54,788 nucleotides of DNA from Candidatus Enterocloster excrementipullorum. Its GTDB lineage: Bacteria > Bacillota > Clostridia > Lachnospirales > Lachnospiraceae. Numbering within the stretch: position 1 is the stretch's first letter; each line of letters starts with the position of its first letter. This document shows positions 8,914 through 19,312 of the stretch, piece by piece. Below the pieces are notes generated by a model. It had not been told where the DNA came from, did not search any database, and saw only the letters and a list, made by a program, of their open reading frames with translations. Location: contig DWWT01000055.1 in the NCBI GenBank assembly GCA_019119575.1, forward strand, positions 1-54,788, read 5' to 3'. The translations under genes and the position numbers were made by a program.

Positions 8914-11694
8914 GTGGCAGATTCAGCAAAGAAGAAAAAGACAGGGACGAAAAAGCCCGGAAAACAGGGGACGGGCACTTCCGCGAAAGGGCGTGCGGGT
9001 TCCGGCCGCAGCGGATATGAGGAAGAAGAGAGCGGATTTATGAGGGCAGAGGTGATCATCATCTGCTCTTTTGCTGTGGCTGTTCTGCTTTTTCTGAGCA
9101 ATTTTCATCTGTGCGGTACATTGGGGGAGGTGCTTCGCAGTTTTCAGCTGGGAGTGTTCGGCGCTCTCGGCTATATTATTCCGCCGGTGCTTTTTGTGGG
9201 GACCTGCTTTCACCTCTCAAACCGCGGAAACCGCCATGCGGCTGTGAAGCTGGCGGCTGTGATCGCAGGACTTCTGACTCTTTGCGGGCTGCTTGAGATC
9301 TTTTTTGGGGGAAAGCAGGAGATTGTTTCCTGGGTGGATTATTATACGCGCTCCTCGGCCAATGGGGCGGGAGGAGGCCTCGTGGGGGGGCTTCTGACCT
9401 CGTTTTTGACCATAGCTGTCGGAAGGGTGGGAACCTGCTTGGTGCTGCTTGCCCTTTTTATTCTGTGCCTGGTCTGCATTACGGAGCGGTCGTTTGTATC
9501 TCTGCTGAAAAAGGGCGGCGGCAAAGCCTACCAATACGCAAGGGAGGATATGGACCGCCGCAGGGAGATCCATGCCCAGAGGGTGAAGGAGCGCCGGGAA
9601 CAGGAGGAGGAAGAACGGCAGCAGCGCGTGCGCGGCGTGAACCTGAATGCTACGAAGCTGGGGGAGAATTCCTTTGGGGATTCCTCCGGGGAGGCGGAAG
9701 CATTTGACGAGAAGGAGGCCTTTTCTGAGGATTTCGGAACGGATGGGGAGGAAGAGAATATTTCCTCCATTGCGGATTCCCTGGAGGGCCATGCCGGCTC
9801 ATATGGCGAGCCGGTGATCACCGGCCTTCACGCGGAGACGGACGAAGAGGATGACTTTGCGGATGAACCCTGGGATGCCATACGCCTTCCGAAAGACTCC
9901 CGTACGCTGGAGGAACTGGATATGGCTCCGGCTGCGGAAAATATGGCCGCCCGACAGGATTTGGAAACGGCAGAAGAGGAGACGCCTCCCTGGCAGGAGG
10001 ATGTAAACGGGCCGGCCGGCCCTGCCGAGGATACGGATACATACCGGACGGAGCCCGCGGAAGACGGCGTAAACTACGACAGCATCTTTGTGGCGGAGGA
10101 GCCGAAGACAGTGACAACAGCCTCCGGCAAGGTGATCGAGACGGAGACGGAGCTCCTTCAGGAAAAGATTGAGAAGAAGCGGGAGGAACACAGGGAGGAA
10201 GCAGGGATTCCCCAGGTGGAAGAGCCGCCGAAGAAGGAATATGTATTTCCTCCCCTCAGCCTTCTGAAACGGGGGGGAAAAGGCGCGGGCGGCGGCTCGG
10301 AGAGCGAATACCGGGCTACGGCCATGAAGCTGGCGCAGACCCTGCGCAATTTCGGCGTGGGCGTTACAGTGACCAATATAAGCTGCGGCCCCACGGTTAC
10401 ACGGTATGAGCTTCTGCCGGAGCAGGGCGTGAAGGTGAGCCGTATTGTGGGTCTATCCGATGATATCAAGCTGAGCCTTGCGGCCACGGATATCCGGATC
10501 GAGGCTCCCATACCGGGAAAATCCGCAGTGGGCATTGAGGTGCCGAACAAGGAGAAAAATACCATCCATCTGCGCGATCTCCTGGAGTCCGATGCCTTCA
10601 AACACCACAAGTCGAGCCTGGCATTCGCCGTGGGAAAGGATATTGCGGGCCAGCCGGTGGTGGCGGATATTGCAAAGATGCCCCATCTTCTCATTGCGGG
10701 CGCCACGGGTTCGGGAAAATCCGTGTGCATCAATACCATTATTATGAGCCTGATTTATAAGTCAAAGCCGGAGGATGTGCGGCTGATTATGGTGGATCCC
10801 AAGGTGGTGGAGCTGAGCGTATATAACGGGATTCCGCACCTTCTGATTCCTGTGGTGACAGATCCCAAGAAAGCTTCCGGAGCCTTAAACTGGGCGGTGG
10901 CGGAGATGGAGGACCGGTACAAGAAATTCGCCCGCTGCAATGTGCGGGATTTAAAGGGATACAATGCGCGGATTGACGAGCTCCCCGATATCGAGGGGGA
11001 GGAAAAACCCGGGAAGCTGCCGCAGATCGTGATCATTATCGACGAGCTGGCAGATCTCATGATGGTCGCGCCGGGAGAGGTGGAGGATGCCATCTGCCGT
11101 CTGGCCCAGCTTGCCAGAGCAGCGGGCATTCACCTGGTGATCGCGACTCAGAGGCCCTCGGTAAACGTAATTACAGGTCTGATCAAGGCCAATGTGCCTT
11201 CGCGTATTGCGTTTGCCGTGTCCTCGGGAACGGATTCCCGGACCATTATCGATATGAACGGGGCGGAGAAGCTTTTGGGACAGGGCGATATGCTTTTTTA
11301 TCCCGCGGGTATGCCCAAGCCCCAGAGAGTGCAGGGGGCGTTTGTATCCGACGAGGAAGTGGGGCGCGTGGTGAACTTCCTCACGGAGCAGGGGCTGACG
11401 GCGGATTACAGCAAAGAGGTGGCAAGCCAGATGGCTTCTCCGGCAGCGGCCGGCGGAAGCTCTGCCGGGCGGGATGAGTATTTCGTCCAGGCAGGCCGGT
11501 TTATTATAGAAAAGGAGAAGGCATCCATCGGCATGCTCCAGAGAATGTTTAAGATCGGCTTTAACCGTGCGGCCCGTATTATGGACCAGCTTGCGGAGGC
11601 CGGTGTGGTGGGAGAGGAGGAGGGGACAAAACCCCGGAAAATCCTTATGACCGCCCAGGAGTTTGAAGAAATGATAAAAAATGAGGAGGGATAG
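8914..11694 (+). CDS. ftsK: DNA translocase FtsK/SpoIIIE
   Basis: This hexameric ATP-driven pump moves chromosomal DNA across the division or sporulation septum. The 926-residue protein has a basic lysine-rich N-terminus, about four membrane helices in residues 45-210 and a long acidic linker. Then comes the RecA-like motor with Walker A GATGSGKS (about 596-603) and Walker [11 protein letters not shown] (about 705-714). A C-terminal gamma winged-helix domain ([11 protein letters not shown] onward) reads DNA polarity. GTG 8914 is chosen because AGGAGG at 8900-8905 lies 8 nt before it. The open frame extends upstream to 8593, but that stretch contains a terminator and the promoter. The gene is 4 bp from fhs and likely cotranscribed with it. 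Confidence 0.95.
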   Translation: MADSAKKKKTGTKKPGKQGTGTSAKGRAGSGRSGYEEEESGFMRAEVIIICSFAVAVLLFLSNFHLCGTLGEVLRSFQLGVFGALGYIIPPVLFVGTCFHLSNRGNRHAAVKLAAVIAGLLTLCGLLEIFFGGKQEIVSWVDYYTRSSANGAGGGLVGGLLTSFLTIAVGRVGTCLVLLALFILCLVCITERSFVSLLKKGGGKAYQYAREDMDRRREIHAQRVKERREQEEEERQQRVRGVNLNATKLGENSFGDSSGEAEAFDEKEAFSEDFGTDGEEENISSIADSLEGHAGSYGEPVITGLHAETDEEDDFADEPWDAIRLPKDSRTLEELDMAPAAENMAARQDLETAEEETPPWQEDVNGPAGPAEDTDTYRTEPAEDGVNYDSIFVAEEPKTVTTASGKVIETETELLQEKIEKKREEHREEAGIPQVEEPPKKEYVFPPLSLLKRGGKGAGGGSESEYRATAMKLAQTLRNFGVGVTVTNISCGPTVTRYELLPEQGVKVSRIVGLSDDIKLSLAATDIRIEAPIPGKSAVGIEVPNKEKNTIHLRDLLESDAFKHHKSSLAFAVGKDIAGQPVVADIAKMPHLLIAGATGSGKSVCINTIIMSLIYKSKPEDVRLIMVDPKVVELSVYNGIPHLLIPVVTDPKKASGALNWAVAEMEDRYKKFARCNVRDLKGYNARIDELPDIEGEEKPGKLPQIVIIIDELADLMMVAPGEVEDAICRLAQLARAAGIHLVIATQRPSVNVITGLIKANVPSRIAFAVSSGTDSRTIIDMNGAEKLLGQGDMLFYPAGMPKPQRVQGAFVSDEEVGRVVNFLTEQGLTADYSKEVASQMASPAAAGGSSAGRDEYFVQAGRFIIEKEKASIGMLQRMFKIGFNRAARIMDQLAEAGVVGEEEGTKPRKILMTAQEFEEMIKNEEG

Positions 11695-11698
11695 AGTG

Positions 11699-13369
11699 AT
11701 GAAGACAGACATTGAGATTGCGCAGGAGACAAGCATGCAGCCCATCGGGGAGGTGGCCGCGGCCTATGGAATTGAGGCGGATGAGCTGGAGCTTTACGGA
11801 AAGTACAAGGCAAAGCTCTCCGACGGCCTGTGGGAGCGGATAAAAGACCGGCCGGACGGAAAGCTGGTGCTGGTGACGGCCATCAATCCCACACCGGCGG
11901 GGGAGGGAAAGACGACCACCACCATCGGGCTGGGAGAAGCTTTTGGCCGGATGGGAGTAAAGGCCATGCTGGCTCTCAGGGAGCCGTCCCTGGGGCCCTG
12001 CTTTGGAATCAAGGGAGGAGCGGCCGGAGGCGGTTACGCTCAGGTCGTCCCCATGGAGGATCTGAACCTCCATTTTACAGGGGACTTCCATGCGATCACT
12101 TCAGCCAACAACCTGCTTGCCGCCCTTCTGGACAATCATATCCAGCAGGGAAATTCCCTGGGAATTGACCCGCGCCAGGTCCTGTGGAAGCGCTGTGAGG
12201 ATATGAACGACCGGGCGCTGCGCAACATTGTCATTGGCCTTGGGGCAAAGGCGGACGGCATGGTCCGGGAAGACCACTTTGTGATCACCGTGGCCTCGGA
12301 GATCATGGCGATTCTGTGCCTGGCAGACAATATGGAGGACCTGAAGGAGCGTCTGGGGCGGATTATTGTGGCTTACAATTTCGCGGGACAGCCGGTGACA
12401 GCAAAGGATCTGAAAGCGGTTGGGGCTATGGCCGCCCTCTTGAAAGATGCCCTGAAGCCCAATCTGATTCAGACCCTGGAGCATACGGGGGCCATTGTCC
12501 ACGGAGGTCCATTTGCCAATATTGCCCACGGCTGCAACAGCGTTCGGGCTACACGGATGGCTCTGAAGCTGGGAGACATTACCGTTACGGAGGCGGGCTT
12601 CGGCGCGGATCTGGGTGCGGAGAAATTTTTGGACATCAAATGCCGCATGGCGGGATTAAAGCCGGATGCGGTGGTGCTGGTGGCCACGGTCCGGGCATTA
12701 AAGTACAATGGCGGAGTGCCCAAGGATAAGCTGGGCGAGGAGAACCTGGAGGCGTTAAAACGGGGAATTGTGAATCTGGAAAAGCATATTGAGAACATCC
12801 AGAAGTACCATGTCCCTGTGATCGTCACCCTCAATTCCTTCACCTCGGATACGGAGGAGGAATATGCTTACATTAAGCAGTTCTGCGAGCGGCAGGGGTG
12901 TGAGTTTGCCCTTTCCGAGGTATGGGCAAAGGGAGGAGAAGGCGGCATTGAGCTGGCGAAGAAAGTTCTGGACACACTGGAGCACAAGCCCTCACGGTTC
13001 CAGGTACTGTATCCTGACGCCCTGGGACTGAAAGACAAAATACAGACCATTGCCAGGGAGATCTACGGCGCGGACGATGTCTCCTACAGCCCGGCGGCCG
13101 CAAAAGCGCTGAAAAATATTGAGGCAATGGGATTTGGGAATCTTCCGGTCTGTATGGCCAAGACCCAGTATTCTCTGTCAGATGATCAGACAAAGCTGGG
13201 AAGGCCCACCGGATTTACGGTGAATGTGCGGGACGCCTACGTGTCGGCCGGCGCAGGGTTTGTTGTGGCCCTCACAGGCTCCATTATGACCATGCCGGGC
13301 CTTCCCAGGGTACCTGCGGCAGAAGGAATTGACGTGGATAAGAACGGACAAATCACAGGTCTGTTTTAA
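11699..13369 (+). CDS. fhs: Formate-tetrahydrofolate ligase
   Basis: This enzyme makes 10-formyl-THF from formate, THF and ATP. It feeds purine synthesis, initiator-Met-tRNA formylation and, in acetogenic Clostridia, the methyl branch of the Wood-Ljungdahl pathway. The 556-residue length is normal for the family. The P-loop [11 protein letters not shown] lies at about 65-75, and the C-terminal signature ends [14 protein letters not shown] 11699 has AGGAGGG 8 nt upstream, overlapping the end of ftsK; an earlier in-frame ATG at 11681 has no such site. No other one-carbon genes (fchA, folD, metF) are adjacent, so it serves here as a free-standing folate gene. Confidence 0.97.
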   Translation: MKTDIEIAQETSMQPIGEVAAAYGIEADELELYGKYKAKLSDGLWERIKDRPDGKLVLVTAINPTPAGEGKTTTTIGLGEAFGRMGVKAMLALREPSLGPCFGIKGGAAGGGYAQVVPMEDLNLHFTGDFHAITSANNLLAALLDNHIQQGNSLGIDPRQVLWKRCEDMNDRALRNIVIGLGAKADGMVREDHFVITVASEIMAILCLADNMEDLKERLGRIIVAYNFAGQPVTAKDLKAVGAMAALLKDALKPNLIQTLEHTGAIVHGGPFANIAHGCNSVRATRMALKLGDITVTEAGFGADLGAEKFLDIKCRMAGLKPDAVVLVATVRALKYNGGVPKDKLGEENLEALKRGIVNLEKHIENIQKYHVPVIVTLNSFTSDTEEEYAYIKQFCERQGCEFALSEVWAKGGEGGIELAKKVLDTLEHKPSRFQVLYPDALGLKDKIQTIAREIYGADDVSYSPAAAKALKNIEAMGFGNLPVCMAKTQYSLSDDQTKLGRPTGFTVNVRDAYVSAGAGFVVALTGSIMTMPGLPRVPAAEGIDVDKNGQITGLF

Positions 13370-13395
13370 AGGGGATCTGAATCCTCACGGCGGCT

Positions 13396-13427
13396 GCCGG
13401 ACGGATGCGCATGCACGTCCGCCCGGC
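13396..13427 (+). other. GC-rich stem-loop between fhs and murE
   Basis: GCCGG.CGGA pairs with TCCG.CCGGC with one mismatch, around an ATGCGCATGCA-type loop. No T-tract follows, so it may be an mRNA-processing or attenuating structure and not a full terminator. Confidence 0.35.
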
Positions 13428-13465
13428 TATTGCCCGCAGAAATAAAGAAAAGAAAGGACTGGACA

Positions 13466-15010
13466 ATGAAACTAAAGGATTGGCTGGACGGACTGGAATA
13501 TGAGCTGGCCGGGGGAAGCCTGGATGCGGAAGTGCGGGAAGTTTCGTATGATTCACGGAAAGCGAAGGCCGGGGATGTGTTTGTGTGTATGGCCGGGAGC
13601 CGGGTGGATTCCCACCGCTTTATCCCCCAGGTGCTGAAGGCCGGAGTGCGCGTCATTGCGGCGGAGCGGGATATTGAGGAGGAGATGGCTGCCTCCGGGC
13701 TTTCGGAGGAGGAGCGCGGCGCAGTGACGGTTCTCCGTGTGAAGGATGGAAGACGGGCGCTGGCACTTCTCTCTGCGGCCCGCTTTGGATATCCCGCCCG
13801 GAAACTGGTGCTCATCGGGGTCACAGGCACCAAGGGAAAGACGACCACGACCCATATGATACGGGAGATTCTGGAGGCGGCGGGAAAAAAGACAGGCCTG
13901 ATCGGAACCACTGGCATTGTCATAGGGGAAGAGACAACCCCCACACAGAACACCACGCCGGAGTCCTATGAGCTTCACCAGGCCTTTGCAAAAATGGTGG
14001 AGGCGGGCTGCGAGTACGCGGTGATGGAGGTTTCCTCCCAAAGCGTCAAAATGCGCCGTGTAGACGGGATTTATTTTGACTTCGGCCTCTTTACCAACAT
14101 TACGCCGGATCATATCGGGCCGGATGAGCACAAGGATTTTGCGGAATATCTTGCGTGCAAGACGCGTCTTCTCTCCTCATGCCGGCAAGGGCTTGTGAAC
14201 CGCGGGGACAGTCATTTTGAGGAGATTGTAAAGAATGCTACCTGCAAGCTCTACACCTATGAGGTATTAAAGGAGACAGATACGGGCAGAATGTCGGGAG
14301 AGCATCCGGACTTCTGCGCCTCCCACATTGCATATGTGTCGGCGCCGAAGTTTGTAGGTACGGAATTTTATGTAAATGGAATGGTGAACATGAAAGTACG
14401 CCTGGGCATCCCTGGATATTTCAATGTGGAAAATGCCCTGGCGGCCATAGGGATGGCCGGCCTTTTGGGAGTGGATGTGTTGTCTGCGGCGGCAGGAGTT
14501 ATGGAGCGCATTCGGGTCAACGGCCGCATGGAGATTGTCTACAAGTCGCCTCGGATGACGGTGCTGGTAGACTATGCTCACAACGCGGTGAGCATGGAGA
14601 GCCTTTTAGCCACCCTGCGCCAGTATTCTCCCAAACGCCTGGTATGCGTGTTTGGCTGCGGAGGCAACCGCTCCAAGGATCGAAGGTATTCTATGGGAGA
14701 GAGCGGAGGCCGCATGGCAGATTTGTGTATCCTGACGGCGGACAATTCCCGGTATGAGAAGGTGGAGGATATCCTGGAGGATATCCGGAAAAGCGTGGAA
14801 AAGGCACATGGCGCATATATGCTGATACCGGACCGCAGGGAGGCCATTGCTTACAGCATCCGCAATGCCGAAGAGGGTGATATGATCGCCGTGATCGGCA
14901 AAGGGCATGAGGACTACCAGGAGGTGAATGGAGTGCGCACCCATTTCCTGGATCGGGAGGTTATTGAAGAGACCATTGAGGCGCTCAGAAAAGAGGGAAA
15001 GCCATGCTGA
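13466..15010 (+). CDS. murE: UDP-MurNAc-tripeptide synthetase MurE
   Basis: This cytosolic Mur ligase adds the third amino acid of the peptidoglycan stem peptide. The 514-residue protein has the usual order: an N-terminal UDP-substrate domain, a central ATPase domain with GVTGTKGKTTTTHM, the carbamylated-lysine region YLACKTRLL, and a C-terminal domain. The residue-3 selectivity motif reads D-N-S-R (426-429), where meso-DAP enzymes normally have D-N-P-R. The arginine that contacts DAP is kept, so a DAP enzyme is likely. ATG 13466 follows an AGAAAGGA ribosome site; an in-frame ATG at 13430 lacks one. The stop overlaps the start of murF (ATGCTGA), so translation is coupled. Confidence 0.94.
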   Translation: MKLKDWLDGLEYELAGGSLDAEVREVSYDSRKAKAGDVFVCMAGSRVDSHRFIPQVLKAGVRVIAAERDIEEEMAASGLSEEERGAVTVLRVKDGRRALALLSAARFGYPARKLVLIGVTGTKGKTTTTHMIREILEAAGKKTGLIGTTGIVIGEETTPTQNTTPESYELHQAFAKMVEAGCEYAVMEVSSQSVKMRRVDGIYFDFGLFTNITPDHIGPDEHKDFAEYLACKTRLLSSCRQGLVNRGDSHFEEIVKNATCKLYTYEVLKETDTGRMSGEHPDFCASHIAYVSAPKFVGTEFYVNGMVNMKVRLGIPGYFNVENALAAIGMAGLLGVDVLSAAAGVMERIRVNGRMEIVYKSPRMTVLVDYAHNAVSMESLLATLRQYSPKRLVCVFGCGGNRSKDRRYSMGESGGRMADLCILTADNSRYEKVEDILEDIRKSVEKAHGAYMLIPDRREAIAYSIRNAEEGDMIAVIGKGHEDYQEVNGVRTHFLDREVIEETIEALRKEGKPC

Positions 15011-16536
15011 GACTAACTGCGCAGGAGACGGCCCGGGCTGTGGGCGGAAGGCTGATTGCCGGCGAGGGAGGCCGCCTTCTCACCCACATCAGTCTGGATT
15101 CCCGAACCATGAAGGGGAATGATCTGTTTGTGCCGGTGATCGGGGAGCGGGTGGACGCTCATGATTTTATCTGTCAGGCATTGGAAAATGGCGCGTCCGC
15201 CGTATTTACCAGCCGTCACCGCACCAGGGAGGATGTGGAGCGAGCCGTGGCGGAGCAGACGGGAAGAAAAGCGGCGCAGGGGGAGAGCGCCCCGGCGGGA
15301 GATGCAAATGCCGCCGCTTTTGAGACCGGTCAGGCCTTCTCCGGGCCGGCCAGCCAGCGCTGCCTGTCCGCTGCCTGGATTGCGGTGGATGATACCCGCA
15401 GGGCTCTCCAGGCGCTGGGAAGCTATCTGCGGGATCAGATATCCATTCCTCTTGTGGGAGTGACGGGAAGCGTGGGAAAGACCACCACGCGGGAGATGGC
15501 TGCCGCCGCCTTAAGCGCTGGTTTTCGGGTATATAAGACGCCGGGCAACAGCAACAGCCAGGTAGGGGTTCCCATCACCCTGGCGGAGATCCCTGAGGAC
15601 GCCCGGATGGGCGTGATTGAGCTGGGCATGAGCGAGCCCGGCGAGATGACGCGGATTGCCCGGGTGGCCCGGGTGGACTGCGCCATTATAACCAATATCG
15701 GCGTGGCTCACATCGAACAGCTGGGCTCCCAGGAAAATATTCTCCATGAAAAACTCTGCATCCAGGACGGGATGCCGGAGGACGGCGTGCTGTTTTTAAA
15801 TGGGGACGATCCCCTTCTGGCCGCCGTGAAGATTCCGGGCCGGCGGATCGTCCGCTATGGGATGGGAGATACGTGTGACTACAGGTGCGAGGATCTGCGC
15901 CTGGAGGATGGATATCCGGTCTTTACAGCGGTCTGCGCCGGCCGGCGTGTTCCCGTTCACCTTCGGGTTATGGGAAGCCATATGGTGTCCAATGCCCTGG
16001 CGTCCCTGGCCGTGGCGGATCACTTCGGGGTGGATCTAAAGGCAGCGGCCCGGCGGCTTGGGGAGTTTGCGGGCTACAAGGGACGGCAGCAGATTGTACA
16101 TGCCGGCGGCCTCACCATTATCGATGACAGTTATAATGCCAGCCCCGCTTCTATGAAGGCCGGCATCGAAGTGCTCTGCTCCCTGCCGGACTGCGGGCGG
16201 CGGATTGCCGTGCTTGCGGATATGCGGGAGCTGGGGGATGAAGCCGCAAAATTTCACCGGGAGGTGGGCGCTTTCGCGGCGGCCCATCCTGTGGACTGCC
16301 TGGTGCTTTTTGGGGAGCTGGCAGAGGAGATCGGAGCGGGCGCGGCTGCCGCCATTCCGTGCGTTCAATACTGCGGAACCCTGGATGAGGTAAATGCCTG
16401 GCTGGATGCCGGCCTGCGGGCAGGAGACGGCGTCCTGTTTAAGGGATCCAACAGCATGGGGCTTTCGGGGGCGGTGAAGCATCTTCTGGAACGGCTTGAA
16501 AAACAGCGTCCGGCAGGGGAAATTGGACGGAAATAA
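15004..16536 (+). CDS. murF: UDP-MurNAc-tripeptide:D-Ala-D-Ala ligase MurF
   Basis: This enzyme adds D-Ala-D-Ala to complete the UDP-MurNAc-pentapeptide. The ATPase motif GVTGSVGKTTTRE is at about residues 151-163, and the substrate segment NSNSQVGVPITL follows. The 510 residues exceed the usual ~450-460. Most of the surplus is a roughly 45-residue stretch between the N-terminal domain and the ATPase domain (about 75-122), rich in Ala, Gly, Glu and Gln. It looks like a disordered insert. The start overlaps the murE stop by 7 nt. With murE it forms a two-gene wall-precursor unit; other mur genes are not in view. Confidence 0.95.
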   Translation: MLRLTAQETARAVGGRLIAGEGGRLLTHISLDSRTMKGNDLFVPVIGERVDAHDFICQALENGASAVFTSRHRTREDVERAVAEQTGRKAAQGESAPAGDANAAAFETGQAFSGPASQRCLSAAWIAVDDTRRALQALGSYLRDQISIPLVGVTGSVGKTTTREMAAAALSAGFRVYKTPGNSNSQVGVPITLAEIPEDARMGVIELGMSEPGEMTRIARVARVDCAIITNIGVAHIEQLGSQENILHEKLCIQDGMPEDGVLFLNGDDPLLAAVKIPGRRIVRYGMGDTCDYRCEDLRLEDGYPVFTAVCAGRRVPVHLRVMGSHMVSNALASLAVADHFGVDLKAAARRLGEFAGYKGRQQIVHAGGLTIIDDSYNASPASMKAGIEVLCSLPDCGRRIAVLADMRELGDEAAKFHREVGAFAAAHPVDCLVLFGELAEEIGAGAAAAIPCVQYCGTLDEVNAWLDAGLRAGDGVLFKGSNSMGLSGAVKHLLERLEKQRPAGEIGRK

Positions 16537-16552
16537 AGGAGAACAGACCGAT

Positions 16553-17887
16553 ATGGAAAAGAGAAAAGCGGCGAAGGAGGCCGCGGAGGAACTTCTGCAA
16601 TTTATAAAGGAAAGCCCGGACTGCTTTCACGCGGTGGAGGCCCAGGCGCGCCGTCTGCGGGCGGAGGGCTTTGAAGAGCTGTTTGAGGAGGAAGCCTGGG
16701 ATTTAAAAGAGGGCGGCCGGTACTTTGTGACCCGCAACCAGTCCTCGCTGATCGCGTTTAAGATTCCGAAATGGGATTTTGCGGGCTTTCACATTATGGC
16801 CAGCCACAGCGACTCTCCCTCTTTTAAGATCAAAGAGAACCCGGAGATGGAGTCGGAGGGCTGGTACGGCAAGCTGAACGTGGAGAAATACGGAGGGATG
16901 CTCTGTGCTCCATGGTTCGACCGGCCCCTGTCCGTATCCGGTCGCCTGGCGGTCCGCACAGAGCAGGGGATAGACGTGCGCCTGGTGCACGTGGACCGGG
17001 ATCTGCTCATGATTCCGAGCCTGGCCATCCACATGAACCGGGCGGTGAACGAGGGGTATAAATACAATATCCAGAAGGATATGCTGCCCATCTATGCGGG
17101 CGGCGAAGGCAAGGGCACGTTCCTTAAGATTGTGGCGGAGAGCGCCGAGGTTGGCCCGGAAGATGTCCTGGGACATGACCTGTTCCTCTACAACCGGACG
17201 CCCGGGACGATCTGGGGCGCTGAGGAAGAATTTGTGTCAGGCCCCAGGCTGGACGATCTGCAGTGCGCGTTTTCCTCATTGAAGGGCTTCCTGGCCGGTT
17301 CCCATCCGGACTGTGTCCAGGTTCATGCGGTGTTTGACAATGAAGAGGTGGGAAGCTGTACCAGACAAGGGGCGGATTCCACCCTTTTGTATGATGTTTT
17401 GAGCCGCATAAGCAGCAGCGCGGGGAAGGACGGGCAGGCATTTCAGCAGGCCATTTCCTCCAGCTTTATGATCTCCGCGGACAATGCCCATGCAGTCCAT
17501 CCAAACCAGGGTGACAAAGCGGATCCCGTAAACCGGCCGCTGATGAACCAGGGGATTGTGATCAAATACCACGGCGGCCAGAAATACACCACGGACGCGG
17601 TTTCCGCCGCTGTTTTCAAGGAACTCTGCGGGCGCGCGGGCGTGCCCTTCCAGACCTTTACCAATCACTCGGACATTCCCGGCGGATCTACTCTGGGAAA
17701 TCTCTCGAGCAGCCATGTGCCCGTCCGCACGGTGGACATCGGACTGCCGCAGCTGGCTATGCACTCTCCCTATGAGACAGCCGGCGTGCTCGATACCTGG
17801 TATCTCATCCGGGCGGCCAGGGAGTTTTTCAGCTCCTGCCTGCGGGCAGAACGGGGAAGCTGCCGTCTGGAGGCCGCGCGGCTTTAG
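16553..17887 (+). CDS. apeB: M18 family aminopeptidase
   Basis: This cytosolic dinuclear-zinc aminopeptidase prefers acidic N-terminal residues or acts broadly on peptides. At 444 residues it shows the M18 landmarks in order: zinc His85 in IMASHSDSPS, the bridging Asp in RLDDLQ, the catalytic Glu pair in VFDNEEVGS, an Asp in ISADNAHAVHPN, and the C-terminal zinc His in LAMHSPYE. ATG 16553 is preceded by AAGGAG; an in-frame ATG at 16496 lies inside murF and is less likely. It follows murF by 16 bp. The apeB symbol is by family similarity. Amino acids released here could feed the wall and protein pools, but that is only inference from position. Confidence 0.9.
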   Translation: MEKRKAAKEAAEELLQFIKESPDCFHAVEAQARRLRAEGFEELFEEEAWDLKEGGRYFVTRNQSSLIAFKIPKWDFAGFHIMASHSDSPSFKIKENPEMESEGWYGKLNVEKYGGMLCAPWFDRPLSVSGRLAVRTEQGIDVRLVHVDRDLLMIPSLAIHMNRAVNEGYKYNIQKDMLPIYAGGEGKGTFLKIVAESAEVGPEDVLGHDLFLYNRTPGTIWGAEEEFVSGPRLDDLQCAFSSLKGFLAGSHPDCVQVHAVFDNEEVGSCTRQGADSTLLYDVLSRISSSAGKDGQAFQQAISSSFMISADNAHAVHPNQGDKADPVNRPLMNQGIVIKYHGGQKYTTDAVSAAVFKELCGRAGVPFQTFTNHSDIPGGSTLGNLSSSHVPVRTVDIGLPQLAMHSPYETAGVLDTWYLIRAAREFFSSCLRAERGSCRLEAARL

Positions 17888-17944
17888 AGCGCGCCTGAAA
17901 CGCCGGGAAAATACAAGAAAGAGAAAAAGGCAGCGGAAAAATCC

Positions 17945-19264
17945 ATGTTTACAAGGACGCAATTGATTAAGCTTTTGGCTCCTCTGATTGTGGAGCAGAT
18001 TCTTACGGTGCTGGTGGGAATGGCCGATGTGGTCATGGTGGCGGCTGTGGGGGAGGCGGCGGTGTCCGGCGTCTCCCTCGTGGACTCCATCAGCATACTG
18101 ATCATACAAATTATGGGGGCGATGGCCACGGGAGGCGCAGTAGTCTATTCCCAGTATCTGGGGAAACGTCAGGTCAGGGATGCGGGAACGGCAGCAGGAC
18201 AGCTTGTTTTTGTTACTCTGGCTATCTCGCTGGGAGTCACCGCGGTTGCCTTGGCCGGAAACCGCCGCCTGCTCTCCGCTATATTCGGGCAGGTGGAGCG
18301 GGAGGTAATGGACAATGCGCAGACCTATTTCCTGATTACGGCTATGTCATACCCATTTATCGGACTTTACAATGCCTGCGCGGCTCTTTTCCGCTCTATG
18401 GGAAACGCAAAGGTATCCATGTTTACCTCTTTGGTTATGAACGGGATCAATATTACGGGCAATGCTGTCTGTGTGTTCGGCCTGAAAATGGGAGTGGCCG
18501 GCGTGGCATATCCGACTCTTGTAAGCCGCATGACGGCTGCTGTTTTGATCTTTGTCCTGCTCCAGAACCGGCACAATGAAATCCGTATTTCAGGATTAAA
18601 AGCCTTAAAGCCCCATTCCGGAATGATACGCACCATCCTCTCCGTCGGCATTCCCGGGGGATTGGAGAACGGTATGTTTCAGTTCGGAAAAATCTTTCTC
18701 CAGAGCCTGGTTTCTTCCCTGGGAACCGCTTCCATCGCCAGCTATGCGGTGGCCTGCAATCTGGTGACGCTGCTCTATCTTCCGGGCAACGCGCTGGGGC
18801 TGGGGCTGATCACCATTGTGGGACAGTGCGTGGGCGCGGGAAAACCCAGGGAGGCCATGCATTATACGGAGGTGCTTCTGGCAGTGAATTATCTGATTCT
18901 GGCGGTGCTCAGCACGGCTATGTTTTTTGGGACAGATCTTCTGGTGTCATTTTACAATCTGTCTCCGGAGGCGGCGGCCATTTCCCATGTGCTCCTGCAG
19001 GCGCACTGCGTGGCCATGATTTTGTGGCCGGCGGCTTTTACGCTGCCAAACGCGCTCCGGGCAGCGCTGGATGCGCGGTTTACCATGGCGGTGTCCGTGT
19101 TCTCCATGTGGGCGTTCCGGATCGGATTTGCCTACCTGTTTGTTTATCTGTTTGATTTGGGAGTGCCCGGCGTGTGGTACGGCATGTTTATTGACTGGGT
19201 GTTCCGCGCCCTGGTGTTTGCCGGGCGCTTCGCGGGATTTGAAAAGCGTGCAATGTCGGTATAG
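17945..19264 (+). CDS. MATE family efflux transporter
   Basis: This is an integral membrane antiporter of the MATE/DinF type, 439 residues with about 12 helices. It starts in a typical way, with FTRTQLIKLLAPLIVEQ followed by VGMADVVMVAAVGEAAVSGV. The two-fold repeat is visible, with the second half opening near SVGIPGGLENGMFQF. Such proteins exchange Na+ or H+ for cationic drugs, metabolites or lipid-linked compounds. The substrate cannot be predicted. The ribosome site is weak (AGGCAGCGG). It sits between the M18 peptidase and priA with short gaps, so it may be carried on the same transcript. Confidence 0.92.
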   Translation: MFTRTQLIKLLAPLIVEQILTVLVGMADVVMVAAVGEAAVSGVSLVDSISILIIQIMGAMATGGAVVYSQYLGKRQVRDAGTAAGQLVFVTLAISLGVTAVALAGNRRLLSAIFGQVEREVMDNAQTYFLITAMSYPFIGLYNACAALFRSMGNAKVSMFTSLVMNGINITGNAVCVFGLKMGVAGVAYPTLVSRMTAAVLIFVLLQNRHNEIRISGLKALKPHSGMIRTILSVGIPGGLENGMFQFGKIFLQSLVSSLGTASIASYAVACNLVTLLYLPGNALGLGLITIVGQCVGAGKPREAMHYTEVLLAVNYLILAVLSTAMFFGTDLLVSFYNLSPEAAAISHVLLQAHCVAMILWPAAFTLPNALRAALDARFTMAVSVFSMWAFRIGFAYLFVYLFDLGVPGVWYGMFIDWVFRALVFAGRFAGFEKRAMSV

Positions 19265-19312
19265 AGGAGCCATGAAGGCGGCAACCGCCGGATGTCAGCG
19301 AGGTGAGCAGGA

